The position numbers and the translations under genes were made by a program. Below the pieces are notes generated by a model. It was given only the letters and a program-made list of their open reading frames with translations, made no database searches and was not told where the DNA came from. Positions 38,461 through 50,410 of a stretch of 64,000 nt of DNA are shown here, one piece after another (the stretch's first letter is position 1; each line of letters starts with the position of its first letter). The DNA is from Motacilla alba alba (taxonomy: Eukaryota; Chordata; Aves; Passeriformes; Motacillidae): the NCBI RefSeq assembly GCF_015832195.1, contig NC_052021.1:24162286-24226285 (forward strand), written 5' to 3'.

Positions 38461-41400
38461 TAACCATGCTGGGGTCTAACAGCCCTGTCTGTGCTGGCTG
38501 GACTTGTTGTTAAAGATGATTTTCCTTTCTGTTTTCTGACTGGGCAGCCAGGTGGAACACAGTGTTTTCCTGTCCCACTAACTGAAGAGACTCTAACGGT
38601 GCTCAGCACCCTAGGGGAGAAATAAAATGCCATGAGTTCAGCCCCTTGGGGGAAGGGGAACTGTGCAGTGCTGTGCATGACAGATTAGCCACACAACTCG
38701 TTACTGGCAACTGGAGTTGCATGCATAATCTGCTAGACATGGTACTGGAGATGTGCCCCTTAGGGTTTTATTGGCTCTGATGTGCAACAGCACAACACAG
38801 AGCCTTTGTTACACTCCCATCTCAGCTTCTGTACTTACAAAACCTCAGCTTCTTAAAAAGGCTGCTTTCCATGCAGTCCTTCCACTTCAGCATTACAACA
38901 TACACGGCCTTGATAGGAATGACAGGAATGGTAGAGCCTGCCTGGCATTCAAATCTCAAACTCTGAAACAAAGCATGGTGTGATCCTTTTTTCTTATTTT
39001 TTTAAAAGCCAATTGCATTTCATCTTCTTGGGAGATTACTGCTCTTTGAATGAAATTCACTCTGGAGATAAATAGGCCCAGCTAATATGGGTAGAAGACA
39101 GCCAAAGGAACCAGCAGCAGTACTGGCAGAGCAAGTCCCCCTTTCTCTAGCACAGTATCTTCGTGCCCCTTCCCCTCCCAGCCTCCTCAGCAGAGAGTGC
39201 TGCTTTGTCAGCCCCTCTGTGCAATCTAGTATAATGGAAAACCAAAATAATCATTCCTTCTGCAGGCAGTATACACGCTTTTCCAACAGCATAACAGCTT
39301 TTACTTACATTATGAAAGAGCTGCTTCACCCTCTGGACTTAAATTATAGATTATCCTTTCCTTGAAGCAGCTATCTTACAGTTTAACCCTTTCATGACAA
39401 ACAATATTTTTCAGTCCTCTCTTAGCAGTTGTGGATGAAGGATTTTCCACTGTGGTGTGTGCCCTGCACAGTGTTTAGGGAGGTAGCAGCACAGTGCACA
39501 CTGCTTTTTATCCATGTACACCTTGTACTTTTCCATTTTTGCAGAGGCTTTGTAGCTATCTCTTGAAGTGCTTAAAAAAATAAAGCAAGCCCAAGCCACC
39601 CTTTTATTTATTTATGATATACGTGTCAGGCTTACATTTGAGACAGCTGAAGTTTACCAAACTGATCACAGGTTTGGATTGAGATTCCTTAGGTTTCTTT
39701 CCGGATGCTATCCCTCACTTCAGCATGCTCACTGTTCTCAAAATAGCACATTTTGAGACTGGTTTCTGCTTTATCCTCTGCAAAAAGCACAGTAGTCTCC
39801 ATTATTGATAACATGGGCTTGTTAAAATAAAGTCAGTCTAGGAAGAAATAGTGTTTCTTTGCATTTTCTCCTGATGTTACCTCTATGGATACAAACATGG
39901 ACACTGAGATTTAAAATTTCTGCCAACCCCTTTTGAAATTTGAATTTCTTTGTTCACTGTTTTTACTCATTCAACCCTTTCTGAAACCAAACAGTAGTTT
40001 TATTTGCTGCACAGTCTCTAGAGAAAGTAGAAGAATTTATCTGCCAATATCCAAACCAGAAAACATTTGACTGACAGACTGAAGTATATAAATGTACAAA
40101 TAAAACCTTAGGAAAAGTTGCACGTGGAACTGCAGTTTGAACACAGATGATGAGCACACAAGCTTGGCACTGTAAGAAGAATCTGCAACATCCAACCTCT
40201 ACCACACAGCAGTTGAGGGCATTAACTTTTTGTTTTGTTATCTTCATGCAAAAGCAAAGCGGTTTTCCCAACTGAGAGACTTCTGTAGGAAAAGCACTTT
40301 TGGATCTCCTCAACAGCAACATCATCCCATGGGCAGACACAAAGAGTTTGGTTTTTATTCCCAGTCATTACACTGGGGTTAGACTTCATAGGGCAGTAGT
40401 GGAGATGTTTGAAAAATAAAATGCCCTGTAGGATGTTAATTGCTTGTAACAAGAAATGAGATCATAAAAACAAAAAATGCCCTGTGGAAACCCAAGTTAC
40501 AGTTTCTCTAGCAGGGCCTGATGCAGGTGTGCTTTTCAGCTTGGAGCAGTGGACACACCATCCACATAATTCCAGGCGTTCATTTGGATCTAGACATGTG
40601 TTGAACCCTGGCCCTGAAGCACCAGGAATGCAAGCTAAAGAATCATTTCACTAGTGGATACTTTCTCAGCCATTTTTCTGGTGACTGAGGCACACAAACC
40701 ACCTGTGAGACAAGGGCAGCTTTACCTTCAGGATCATACTCATCAGTTCATGACACCATCTGTGTGACAATTACATGATTCTGAAAATTTTGGTCCTCAA
40801 AGGCTGTTGGTGAACAACTTTCACTTTAGCATCTAACTTTGAGCACCCAAAGCATTGGTCTTTTAGGAAGGACAAAATACTCAGCAGAACAGACCTATTC
40901 AAGGATAGTGTAAGGAAGGCAAAGGAAGAACATATAAATACTGCTGTGTTCTATGTAAATTTGCCCAGCTGTTTATGCTAAATGTTCTCTTACTCTATTT
41001 TTCCTGACCTCATTTCCTCCTCTGCTTTCTGATTGCAGAAAATAAAACAGTACAAGTCCTCGCTTTCATTACATGCTACACCTGCTGCTTGTTCTGAAAC
41101 AGAGGTCTACAGCATCATTAGGCAATTATTTCTTTAGCCTTTTTCAGTAGGACTCATTTCAAACATCTTTGTGCTAAATTCTCTTCCTTCAGCTTCCTCT
41201 GTGTTTCTCATCATTTCCTAAATTCATGGTTCCAACAAAATCTCTCTATCAGTTTGCTCTTGTTATGTTTGTCCTGGATCACTGTACTCAAAAGCAGACA
41301 GAGACCAAAACTTTGAATCAGGAATTAAGTTCAAGGGATTTAATTGAGGGGAAAAAAGACAAGGTGAGGACAGAAAACAATGAGAGAGATTAGTCAGCAG

Positions 41401-42815
41401 TGTAGGCAGTAGTTCAGAACACCAGCTGGCTTGTTACAGCTCAGAGGTTCTTTTGTGGACAATATAGCAAAGAGTTTTACATGAACACAAGAGCAGACCC
41501 TACACTCTCAAAGCAAATCACCAATATTGTCAACAAGAGAAAAACCCAGCCCCAAGCACTCTTTTCATTTCTGTACCACCTTTGTTCCTTGCCAAGAAGA
41601 GCACATGTTAAAATCTGTTAGGCCTGCAGGACTTGCAGGACTCCATTGTTGGGGGAAGACACCTGAGGGAATAGATTCCTCCCTCCTATTTCCAAGTATC
41701 ACTGTAAAATTTGGCTGAAGTCTCCACTCCTGGGAGGAACCATGAACTTTCTAGGCCAATAACAGACTTGGCACATACTGTCTCTAATCATGTTGCTATG
41801 CAGTGACATACATTTGCTATTTATCTTGCCTTGTTCCCAGCAGAGCGATGTGAAGGTGGCAGAGAGCTCCAGTTCTAGCTGGTAGGGAAGGAGTGTGCCT
41901 TCTTCCAGTGAATAACAAAAAAGCAAGCTAAAACAAGAGCTGTAGGACATGCTGTGCCAGGTTAATTGGCACTGCAGTGTTCAGTAGTTAACACTTACTG
42001 AAAATCATTCCTTTAGGTTATTTCTTTCCCTGGCAAATTCCTGGCTGTGTTATTCTCAGGCAGTCTTGTTAACCTGGGCTGGTTTTGACTTGTAAATTGC
42101 TGTGACTAGATTAGTATAGTCTCCATTGCACATTTAAAGATATTAGTGGAAATGGGTTGGCGGCATCTTTAACAATCAATTGCTCAACTTTGCACCCCAA
42201 TGCAGCTTTACCAGATTTTAATGGATTTGCAGTTTGCCATCATGACTGTCTTAGGGCAGTATCTGTGAGGAGACTTATGCAAAAACTGTCCAATCATTTC
42301 TTAAAAGAGCTCTTGCAGAACAAGTACTTCTTGTGGCAGCTGAAGTTACAGGAACAGGTTCTTTGGGATTGTCCTATGTGTGGTTTCTCTGGTGTTGTCT
42401 GACTTTCTTTCTTCCCTTTCACGGAGGCAGTGATTTGGGCTTCCCTCTGCTGTCAGGGCATCCATATCCTACAAATGTGCCAGACCATAACAGTTCAGGG
42501 TCCTTCACACCTCTTAACTAGCCAAAGCCACTTGGGCTGGTGGGACAGAGGTTGACAAATGCCCAGACACACAGTATAATCACATCAGAATAGTCACAAT
42601 TTCTCAGAAAAAAAAACAGGCTGAAAAGAGACACTGCTAACTGGGAGACACAGAAGCTAGAAGTCCACATCAACTTTACAGATCATGTCTGCAATGAGAT
42701 CTGCAAGGACATGAAAGTGGCAGGGAGAGGCAGATAGCTTCTATCAGGGGTGTGACTTCTGCTTGTTCAGGTTTGGGCAAGACACAACTCTTAATTTTTA
42801 GGGTTTTTTTTGTGT

Positions 42816-42816
<1 letters not shown>

Positions 42817-42847
<31 letters not shown>
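42817..42847. repeat. Poly(T) tract, about 31 bases
   Basis: A long T homopolymer preceded by a T-rich stretch with a GTGTG interruption, in the intergenic spacer. It could be the tail of a minus-strand retroposed copy, but the adjacent sequence on the right is not recognised. Confidence 0.9.
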
Positions 42848-42848
<1 letters not shown>

Positions 42849-44276
42849 TACTTGGATTCCTGCAAAAAAACCGCCACCAGAATATTTAGGGTGCTACTAA
42901 ATCTTCAGGAGGGTGGGGTGGAAAGAGTGTTGTTTTCCTGAAGTTGTAGCTCTTTCCTGCTACAAACCACACTGGGAAGAAAGTTGCCTCTTCTGGTGCC
43001 TAGACAAGGAGCAAAGGACAGCCTGTTGGAATCACAATGGGCTGTGAACAGTGTCAAGTCAGTTAGGCAAGGGGATTATTCTGAAAGTTTCAATTGCCAA
43101 ATCTTGACAAGGATATTTGAGTTAGGAAAGATAAAGGGAACAAAACAGAGGAAGGGATTTTGACAGGATCTGTGACTGTAAATGAAATGAAGAGCCCAAG
43201 AATCGAGTCAGAGGGGAGAGTGGAGTTCAGGAATAGATGAAAGAAATTAGGGAGAAAGTCTCTGTGCCTGACAGGGTGTATTGCTGGGAATGAAACCCAA
43301 GATCCTTGGCTCAGCATTTCCCTGCTGCCCACAAGGATCCACAAAAATGTTGCTGTAATGCTGGGACTCCTGGAGGATGGTAACCAATTATTGTAACTAT
43401 TCTTTTATCTTAGTGGCTGATTTTTTTTTTTCCCCTCTAGCCTGGAGGGTTGGGGCAGGAGGACTGGAGACTGTGCTGAAAGACAGCAGTAAAGAACATA
43501 GCGCTGCCCTGACAGGAAGTTTCAAAATTCAGGGTGCCCATGGGATCTGAACTTGCTCCCTTTCCCATTTAGAGGTAAGTGTAAAGATACAAATCTTTGC
43601 TAGGCACATCTTTTCCCCACAGGATCAGCTTACTCTCAAAGTAAACCAAACAGCATTTCTTTGACAAACAGATTTCCAGTACTTTGTCTTGTAATTCTCT
43701 GTGTGGCTCCATGCCTCACTGGCTGCTCATTGATGAATTCCCACTTTGAATAATGAATTAAGAAGTCCTATTTATGTTGTTCATCACTAGAATACACAAG
43801 TATACACAGATCCAAAACAGTAACAGCTTTTAGTCATGTCGCCAATATTTAACTTGGTCATTTATTATTTTGAAAGTAAAGCTTCATTTCCCAGGCAGGT
43901 TGTGTAAAATGCACATCCTCATGGGTCCAAATTTACAACCCAGCGATTTCAGAACAAGAATACTCAGAACTCGTTGATCTGGATTTCCATTTTTATGAAG
44001 TCATCTAAGAAGTCATAAGAGGAAACAGGATTCCAGAAAAAACATGATACAAATGAAAACAAGGAGACCATAATTGCCTCACAGGCCTTGGAGACAAAGA
44101 TGACAAGACAAGCAAAACAACATGCATGGAAAGAGAGGCAGCAAAATGCAAAGCTATTAGTACTAATAACGACTTTTCCTAAGTCCCACTCCAGCATCTA
44201 TCCATTCACTCTCTCCCACACAGCCATACAGTTTTTTTCTAATGGCTCCCATAGAGCTTTTAATGACTAGGACTAC

Positions 44277-44277
44277 A

Positions 44278-44309
<32 letters not shown>

Positions 44310-44310
44310 A
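44277..44310. repeat. Poly(A) tract with one G interruption
   Basis: Twenty A residues, one G, then 13 A residues, directly left of an MIR-like SINE core. No polyadenylation signal or retrocopy body was recognised to its left. Confidence 0.9.
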
Positions 44311-44333
44311 GCTTATGATGTACACAGGGAGTT

Positions 44334-44380
44334 GTATTATTCCCAGTTTACAGAAGGGGGAAACTGAGGTATGAAGCAAC
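44334..44380 (+). mobile_element. MIR-like SINE core remnant
   Basis: The segment contains CCCAGTTTACAGAAGG followed by GGGAAACTGAGGTATGAAGC. This closely resembles the conserved core of the ancient MIR family (CCCATTTTACAGATGAGGAAACTGAGGC). Such fossil copies are shared by amniotes. Only about 45 bases are convincing, so this is a diagnostic-motif call. Confidence 0.5.
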
Positions 44381-44499
44381 CTCATCTCTTCTCTCACATA
44401 AGCAGAGGACAGGGACTGAAGGTAAAGCTGTTCCTTTGTGTCCTCACCAGAAAAGCAAACACGGTGCATTTTGCTATAATAGAATATTGAGATTCTTAG

Positions 44500-44720
44500 G
44501 TAATTTTTGTTCTCAGGTGCTGCATTTCTATGGAAACTTACCTTTTAAACGTAACGTAGAAATGCTGACTGTTTATAAAAATTCCATTTTCCTCACCTAC
44601 CTTTTACTGCCGTAACTGTTGCTATGGAAACTGGAACTGGCCATGAAGCAGTTCTACAACATGAATTCTCACTTGTCAGTCTTACTTTAAAGTGCCACCT
44701 TCTAAGTCCTTTAATAAACC
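44500..44720. promoter_or_regulatory. Candidate regulatory block with RFX X-box
   Basis: Positions 44618-44631 read GTTGCTATGGAAAC, an excellent match to the RFX X-box palindrome (GTTRCCATGGYAAC). The 10-base half CTATGGAAAC occurs again at 44528-44537, 94 bases away. MYB-like CGTAACTG lies immediately upstream of the X-box. The block sits between STN1 and SH3PXD2A, about 3.3 kb past the STN1 stop codon. Motif matches are seen directly; enhancer function is inference. Confidence 0.35.
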
Positions 44721-46724
44721 AGTAATAATTGTGTTGCCTAATGAGTTTTCAAATTAAACAAAACAAGAAAGCATGCTTTCATTGAATGCTCTGCACAATA
44801 TTTCGTAGGTGTGGTCGAAGAATTTTAACAGTGTGCATGATATGACTCTGTTGGTTAAGGATATGATCTTTAAACAGAGAGACAGTTTATTTGCAGTAAA
44901 AGCCCTAGTGTGTGTAGTTTGACTTACATAAAGGTGACTTATACCAACATGGGTATGTCTAGACTGCTGTCACAGAAGCACACTGTAGAGATACTGAGTG
45001 AATGGGTAAATCAGCCTACAGTGAGCTCTGTGCTCCCACAGCTCCTGGGGCACTGCTGTGCAGGCACATGCATCTTGCACTCCCTGTGCAAGAGGGAATG
45101 CAGTCAACCAGAGTAAGTGTTAACCTGGGCTGGGTGGCTCCTGTGGAAAAAATAAAGCATGCAAGCTTAAGACACAACTATTCTGTAGAGACAATCAGAA
45201 TCTGTGTAGCTTAAATCTAGGCTCCTCCATTAACTTCAGCTTAACCTTTCACTCTTGTAAAAACTACAGGCTCCCTCGTGTTTATTCATCTTACTTCCCT
45301 GAGACAACTCATCTGAGAAAAATCTCTTTTTTCCTGTTCTTAGGGAACAAACACCATCAGAACACACCCTCCACGACAAGAGTTGAGCATTCCCAGCAAG
45401 GATCAACTAAAAAACTTCCAGGGACAGGTTTTTTCCAGTATAACTTACCTGTGTTTCCTGAGATAAGTTCCTTCCACCTCATCTCCGAGGCTTTGCAGTT
45501 GTTCAGTGCTTTTAAACTGCAACAGGGGCAGGACTGATGCAGATACAAGTGTCTGCCCTTTCTACCTCCAAGCATAGAAAATCAGTGGACAGGGATTTTA
45601 GGCAAACTTTACATCTAAAACACAGCAAGTGCAGCCTCAGAGTTGGAGGCAACAGAATTTGCACGTGTAAGTATACAAACTGCAAAGCTGGAGATGTAAT
45701 CCTATTTTGGTATGAAGAGATTCTAAAGAGCAACATGATCTCCAAACTCTCTTTTTCTCCCCAAACTTATCTAGCCCACACACTCAGCTGTCATCCTCAG
45801 GAGAACCTGGGTCTTTCTTCTAACTTAAGAGAGGAGATCACCTTTCCCATTGAGCTAGCACTGTTCCTTTAATCCTTTCCCACCAAAATAAGCTTCTGCT
45901 AATACAGAACATTTCAAGAAAATGGCCAAAACAGTCTTGTAAATTAGATGCCATGCTCTTCCACATGGTCTGAAACACCTCATACTTTCCTTTAAAATAT
46001 TCTCAAATTCATGCCAAATAAGCAACTTAACCATATGTACTCTTGACTGTGGGCAATTCCTGAAGTGAATCTTAATTTAAGAATCCATATTCCAAGCCTG
46101 TTCTTCCACAGATAGCCTTGTTTTTAAACATCACTTCAAACTCATCAACAAGAGCAGGAATTTAAAAGCAAATCTCCCCAGTGGCCAACCAGATCTTCTC
46201 AGAGGCATAAATTAAAGTTTCAATTTGCCTCAGTAGCACTTCACTCAGTATCTGCCTTCTTTCCCTGATTTACAGAGATATTTAGGGCGTGGGGACGGAG
46301 CGGGGAACAAACATTCTACAACTCCTCCTTAATCCTCTTCTATTTCCTTCTGCTTAGGTACATCCCTTCAGCTCCCGTTCAGGGCCTATATTAAGATCTG
46401 ACTAGAAGGTACCTGACTCAGAGCAGAGCAGCAATGTGAGGAGTAGGGAAATCTGTGAGGAAAGCAACTACTGAGTCCTGCAGCAAGTAGGGAACACACA
46501 GCAAATGAATGATTCATCCATAGTTCTCTACTACAAACAAACTCACCGTCTCTTTAAGGCCAGAGTTTTCCAGGGCCTCTGAATGCAAATGCCAAATATT
46601 TTGTCAAGCCTTTCTCTTAGCCTATATCTCACTGCAGCCAGGGCTTGGAGTGAGGCAGATAATATAACAAAACCAGAGAGCTGGCACACATGGGGCTACT
46701 CACTGGCTTTCCTCATGCATATGG

Positions 46725-46730
46725 TTTATT
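46725..46730 (-). terminator. STN1: Candidate STN1 poly(A) signal (AATAAA)
   Basis: TTTATT on the plus strand is AATAAA on the minus strand. It is the first canonical hexamer I can find past the STN1 stop codon, and it would give a 3' UTR of about 1.2 kb. Further hexamers occur at about 45282 and 44887. Use of this site is not demonstrated. Confidence 0.35.
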
Positions 46731-47953
46731 TTTCCCTGCTATGTCAATCCTTATATAGGGCTTTACCACTACAGCTGCCTCCTGGGAGTCTGCTGTTTCA
46801 ACTGTTACAGGGAAGGTGCAGAGGAAAAAAGGATAAATCCAATCTTTTGTACTCTTTTCAAGTTAAAGGTCTCACCTCCACACCATAAATTAAACTGATT
46901 AATTAAACAGACAAGCCCCTGCAGCAGCAAGCCCTCTCTAAGCATAAATATTGAACAACTTTGCTTTTTAACTGTTGCACATAACAGAGTTACAATTATT
47001 CCAGCTCAAACATCTTGCATGGTAACCTTCTTTAGGCCAACGTTGTTTCATCTATGCCTTGTGTTCTTCTGCAAGCACAGATATGGGCAGTATTTTACCA
47101 CAAAAGTGACAAAGAATAAAAGACACAAAAAGCAACTGGCAGAGGAGATTACAGTGGATCTCAATGGCTTCTGTATTTTCTTTTCCAAAGCATCGAATTT
47201 CTGTTTTACCATTTGTGATCTAAGAAGCAACTGAAACAGCAAAACAGTAGCTGATTTTGAGACTTCTGGTCTGAAGAGAAACTGCAACAACAGACATCAG
47301 TAGCACAGATGGGAATGCGGAGGAATGCAGACATGCTTGACAACCACTGGGCAGGGGATGCAGGACCCCGTTCCTGAGGGTGAATTACAGAGAATGGTGA
47401 GGACTGCTTCAGTAGTGAGAAAGCTGTCCAGATTGAGGAACAGATATTCACAGACAAAGATGCACCAGCACTGCCAGGAAGGACAGGCAAATCCTTCTGT
47501 TTGTGTGTCCTTTCTCTAGGTGTTACCAAGTTCACATAAAAAGAAAGAGCCACAGCTGTTACCACATGAAACCCAGCAAGATACATCATTAAGCCAGAAA
47601 AATATCTCCTGAGATGACCACTGCTCTAAACACTGATCTTTAGCAGTGACTTTTCTTTAGGCCTTGGATGTAGATGTGAGGATGGTCAATGTCTCATCCT
47701 ACTCCAAGAGCACAGTTTCTTTTCCACTTTCCCTGCTAGATTAGACTGTCCAGAATGAGTTTGATACCATTTTCACTAGGAATAGCAAGGAAGTCAGGAA
47801 GAATATTAAAACAAGTATTTGAACAATTTTTCTGAAGCCGGACAAAAATAGCATTTGGAGAATCAAAAGGCTCTTTTTTATCTACTATCTAGATCATACC
47901 AGCTAATGACAGCTTCTCACAGTCTCTCAACCTCTCTTTCTTATCTTTTCTCT
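46731..47953 (-). other. STN1: Presumed STN1 3' UTR
   Basis: Sequence between the STN1 stop codon and the first canonical poly(A) signal on the minus strand. I see no other gene or repeat here. The extent depends on which poly(A) signal is used. Confidence 0.4.
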
Positions 47954-48111
47954 TTAAAATACCATAAAATATCCTTCCATAGTGCTGACAACATCACTGT
48001 TACTCTCCAGTAGTTCCAAGACACGGTGCATCACCACTTCAGGCAGAGATGGGCAGCAGCTCTGCCGAACACAGCTCAGCACATGAAGGAAATGGCAGCC
48101 TTTTTCAGCAT
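47954..48111 (-). CDS. STN1: STN1 last coding exon (second winged helix, stop)
   Basis: The 158-base coding part lies after CCTTTTTTCTGCAG. It reads (H)[19 protein letters not shown], then [20 protein letters not shown] and [12 protein letters not shown], followed by TAA. Human ends [50 protein letters not shown], so the length to the C-terminus matches closely. This is the second winged-helix domain, involved in CTC1 and polymerase alpha-primase contacts. The stop position matches the family, with no truncation. Confidence 0.97.
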
Positions 48112-50050
48112 CTGCAGAAAAAAGGAAAATGCAGCCAGGCATGGAAGAAATATTTCAGTCCAACTGTCTCTTTTGAACTATCATAATACAGATCAATCAT
48201 GAAAAATCCCGGAGCCCTAGATACAGAAACAGACATGTATATTCAGAAGAAAGAGATCCTGTCTGGGCCTACAGTTCTCCAATTATCGAGTGTTCTCAGT
48301 GACCTTTCTGGGAAGTGTCAGGGCTGTAACAGTAGTAATGAGGGTGAAAGATAACTCAGTCTTGACAACTTTTAACATACAAGGCTCAGTACAACTTGAT
48401 GAGGAGTTTAATAATGTAAGGGTACCTCCACCTGTGCAGGCCATCCAGTTTTTGCAACTTCAGAAGGAACCAAATGAAAGTAATTTTACTGAGACCCAAC
48501 TTCACAACCCTCAAGCACAGCAGGGAGGTGCGTGGCCAGGGCCTGTAACCGCTGGCCCAACGCTGGCATCTTGTGGAAAAATTGCTGCACTGCAACTGCA
48601 TTCAATACGATCCCATCCCTACCCTGCAGACCCCCCAGACAATTATGGGAGTAGAAAGTCATGGAACCATCAGTATCAGATTTTATCTCCTTTTAAGTGG
48701 ACCTAGCTCTGCAGTGTACAAGAGAACAAAAGTTTAAAATAATCCCCTTTGCTAGGGGCAAGCACAGAGGTCCTTCATGGCTGCACACATCTATTCTGTG
48801 CCAGGTGGGGCACTGTTTCAAGATGCCCCAGTCATCATTTCCTCAACACAGCCTGTACCCCACTCATCATCAGTGCTGCAAGCTCCCAGTCCCCCAAGTG
48901 CTCCAGTCCACAACATATTTCTCCTCAGCAGCTGACAATGGAAAACAGACATAAATCAGATTTATCAGCACAAATTATTTTCCTTCTCCTTAGCTCACGT
49001 GATGCAAGCCAAGTTTGATAAGGGTACTGAGAAACTGCCATGGGCCACGGAAGGCCCTATATTTTGTTGGTTTTTGTTTCTTTAGTTAATTCTCTACTCT
49101 AGAATCTGCTGAGCCCCAGACCTGCTTTAGAACCTGCTGAGAAAAGTCACTGGTAGACAGAAGTAAATAAAGAGTTCAGCTTAATTCTGCTTAGGCTGTG
49201 AATCAGGCAGAAATACTTCCTCAGAAGTATCCAGCATGATAAAAAGACCTTTGTGGCCAATAGCCAAAAATGTGTCCACTACTCTGGGAGAGATAACTGC
49301 AGAGAACAGAACAATGCCTCTGCCTGGTCATAGTGATTGTTGTTGCAAAGAAAATGGGTAGCTGCACTTTGCGTTTGTCATAAGTTTGTCATCAGAAGGT
49401 CAAATTGCCCATCCCTGATCTAGAGAAACTTAAATCTCAATGAATTACATTAATGACTCAAGTGTTACCTAACAGTACAGTGTGTACTTTCCCCCTACAT
49501 GCTGGTAGAAAATGGCACTTTGGGGAAGCTGCAGGTGTGTACAATGATTAAGTAACCCCAAAACACTCCTGTCCCTCTTTCACTGACATCCTGGGTTCCT
49601 GCTTTTGTCCAGCAGCTGAGGAAAGCCAGGCTGTGATTAACTGTCCTGCCTGACAACCAACATCAGAAGGGACAGAGTTTTAGAACTACCATTTTCTCAC
49701 TGCAGATGTCTCACATAAGCTACATTCTGAAATATTAAATTTAACTTCACGTGGTTCTGGTTTTTGTCCTCTCTACCATTAGCCTGACTGAAGCCTAAAA
49801 TTTATAAAACAGAGAAACAGTGAAAATTTCTAAAACAAAGAAAGAAACAAACCAAAACCCAAATCCATTTTACAGTTCAGTCTGGAGTCAAAATGTGCTA
49901 TCTGGCTATATAAAGCTTCTAGATGGGCCCACAGTGGTCTCTCATGAGCACATTTAAGATCAGGAATTATAAGTGGAGCCAAGGACTAGGATTGTCATGT
50001 AGGCACATTACAGATCAGGGCTTGTGCTGTTCTGAGTAGGCAGGCAAGAT

Positions 50051-50068
50051 TTTTTTTTTTTTTTTTAA
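50051..50068. repeat. Poly(T) tract in STN1 intron
   Basis: About 18 consecutive T residues on the plus strand, with no recognised retroposed body attached. Confidence 0.75.
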
Positions 50069-50299
50069 TTTGTACAATAGTTTCAGACAGCTGGGTTGGG
50101 CCTGGGAATGTGTCACAAGTACAGCAATGGGGCAAGGCGTTGCCTGGAAAACTGGCAGAGGAGTAACTCATTGGAGAGAAGAGTTTGATTTATCATAAAT
50201 CATCCCTCTTGTCATGGAAGATTACTGTTACTCTTGGAGGAAAACGGGTAGGAATTTCTTGCAACAAACAAGAAAAAGCCCTAGAGGTGAATGCCCATG

Positions 50300-50410
50300 A
50301 CCCTGTTTGCTCCCGCCGGCAGAGGGGGGCCGGCAGCCGCGCTCAGCTCCGCGCTCTTGCATCATCCCCGGACAACAAATACCGCCGTGCCTGCTGGTTT
50401 CGATTGAAGC
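50300..50410. other. Small CpG-rich cluster inside STN1 intron
   Basis: A local patch rich in CpG (CCGCCGGC, GGCCGGCAGCCGCGC, ATACCGCCG) in otherwise CpG-poor intron. It overlaps a plus-strand open frame at 50185-50517 with no recognisable domain. It could be an unannotated alternative exon, an internal promoter or a chance GC patch. Composition is seen directly; function is unknown. Confidence 0.5.

Larger units (their letters stand above)
35701..46724. other. Intergenic region between SH3PXD2A and STN1
   Basis: This is the spacer between the SH3PXD2A promoter and the candidate 3' end of STN1. Measured from SH3PXD2A start codon to STN1 stop it is about 12.9 kb. No coding exon was recognised. 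It holds simple repeats, poly(T) and poly(A) tracts, one MIR-like SINE core and two blocks that look like regulatory or conserved non-coding DNA, listed separately. Confidence 0.65.

Noticed and set aside
41260..41480. Possible solitary LTR-like segment
   Set aside because: The texture (TTAATTGAGGGG, TGAATCAGGAATTAAG) is reminiscent of retroviral LTRs, but no TG...CA ends, target-site duplication, primer-binding site or second copy were seen.
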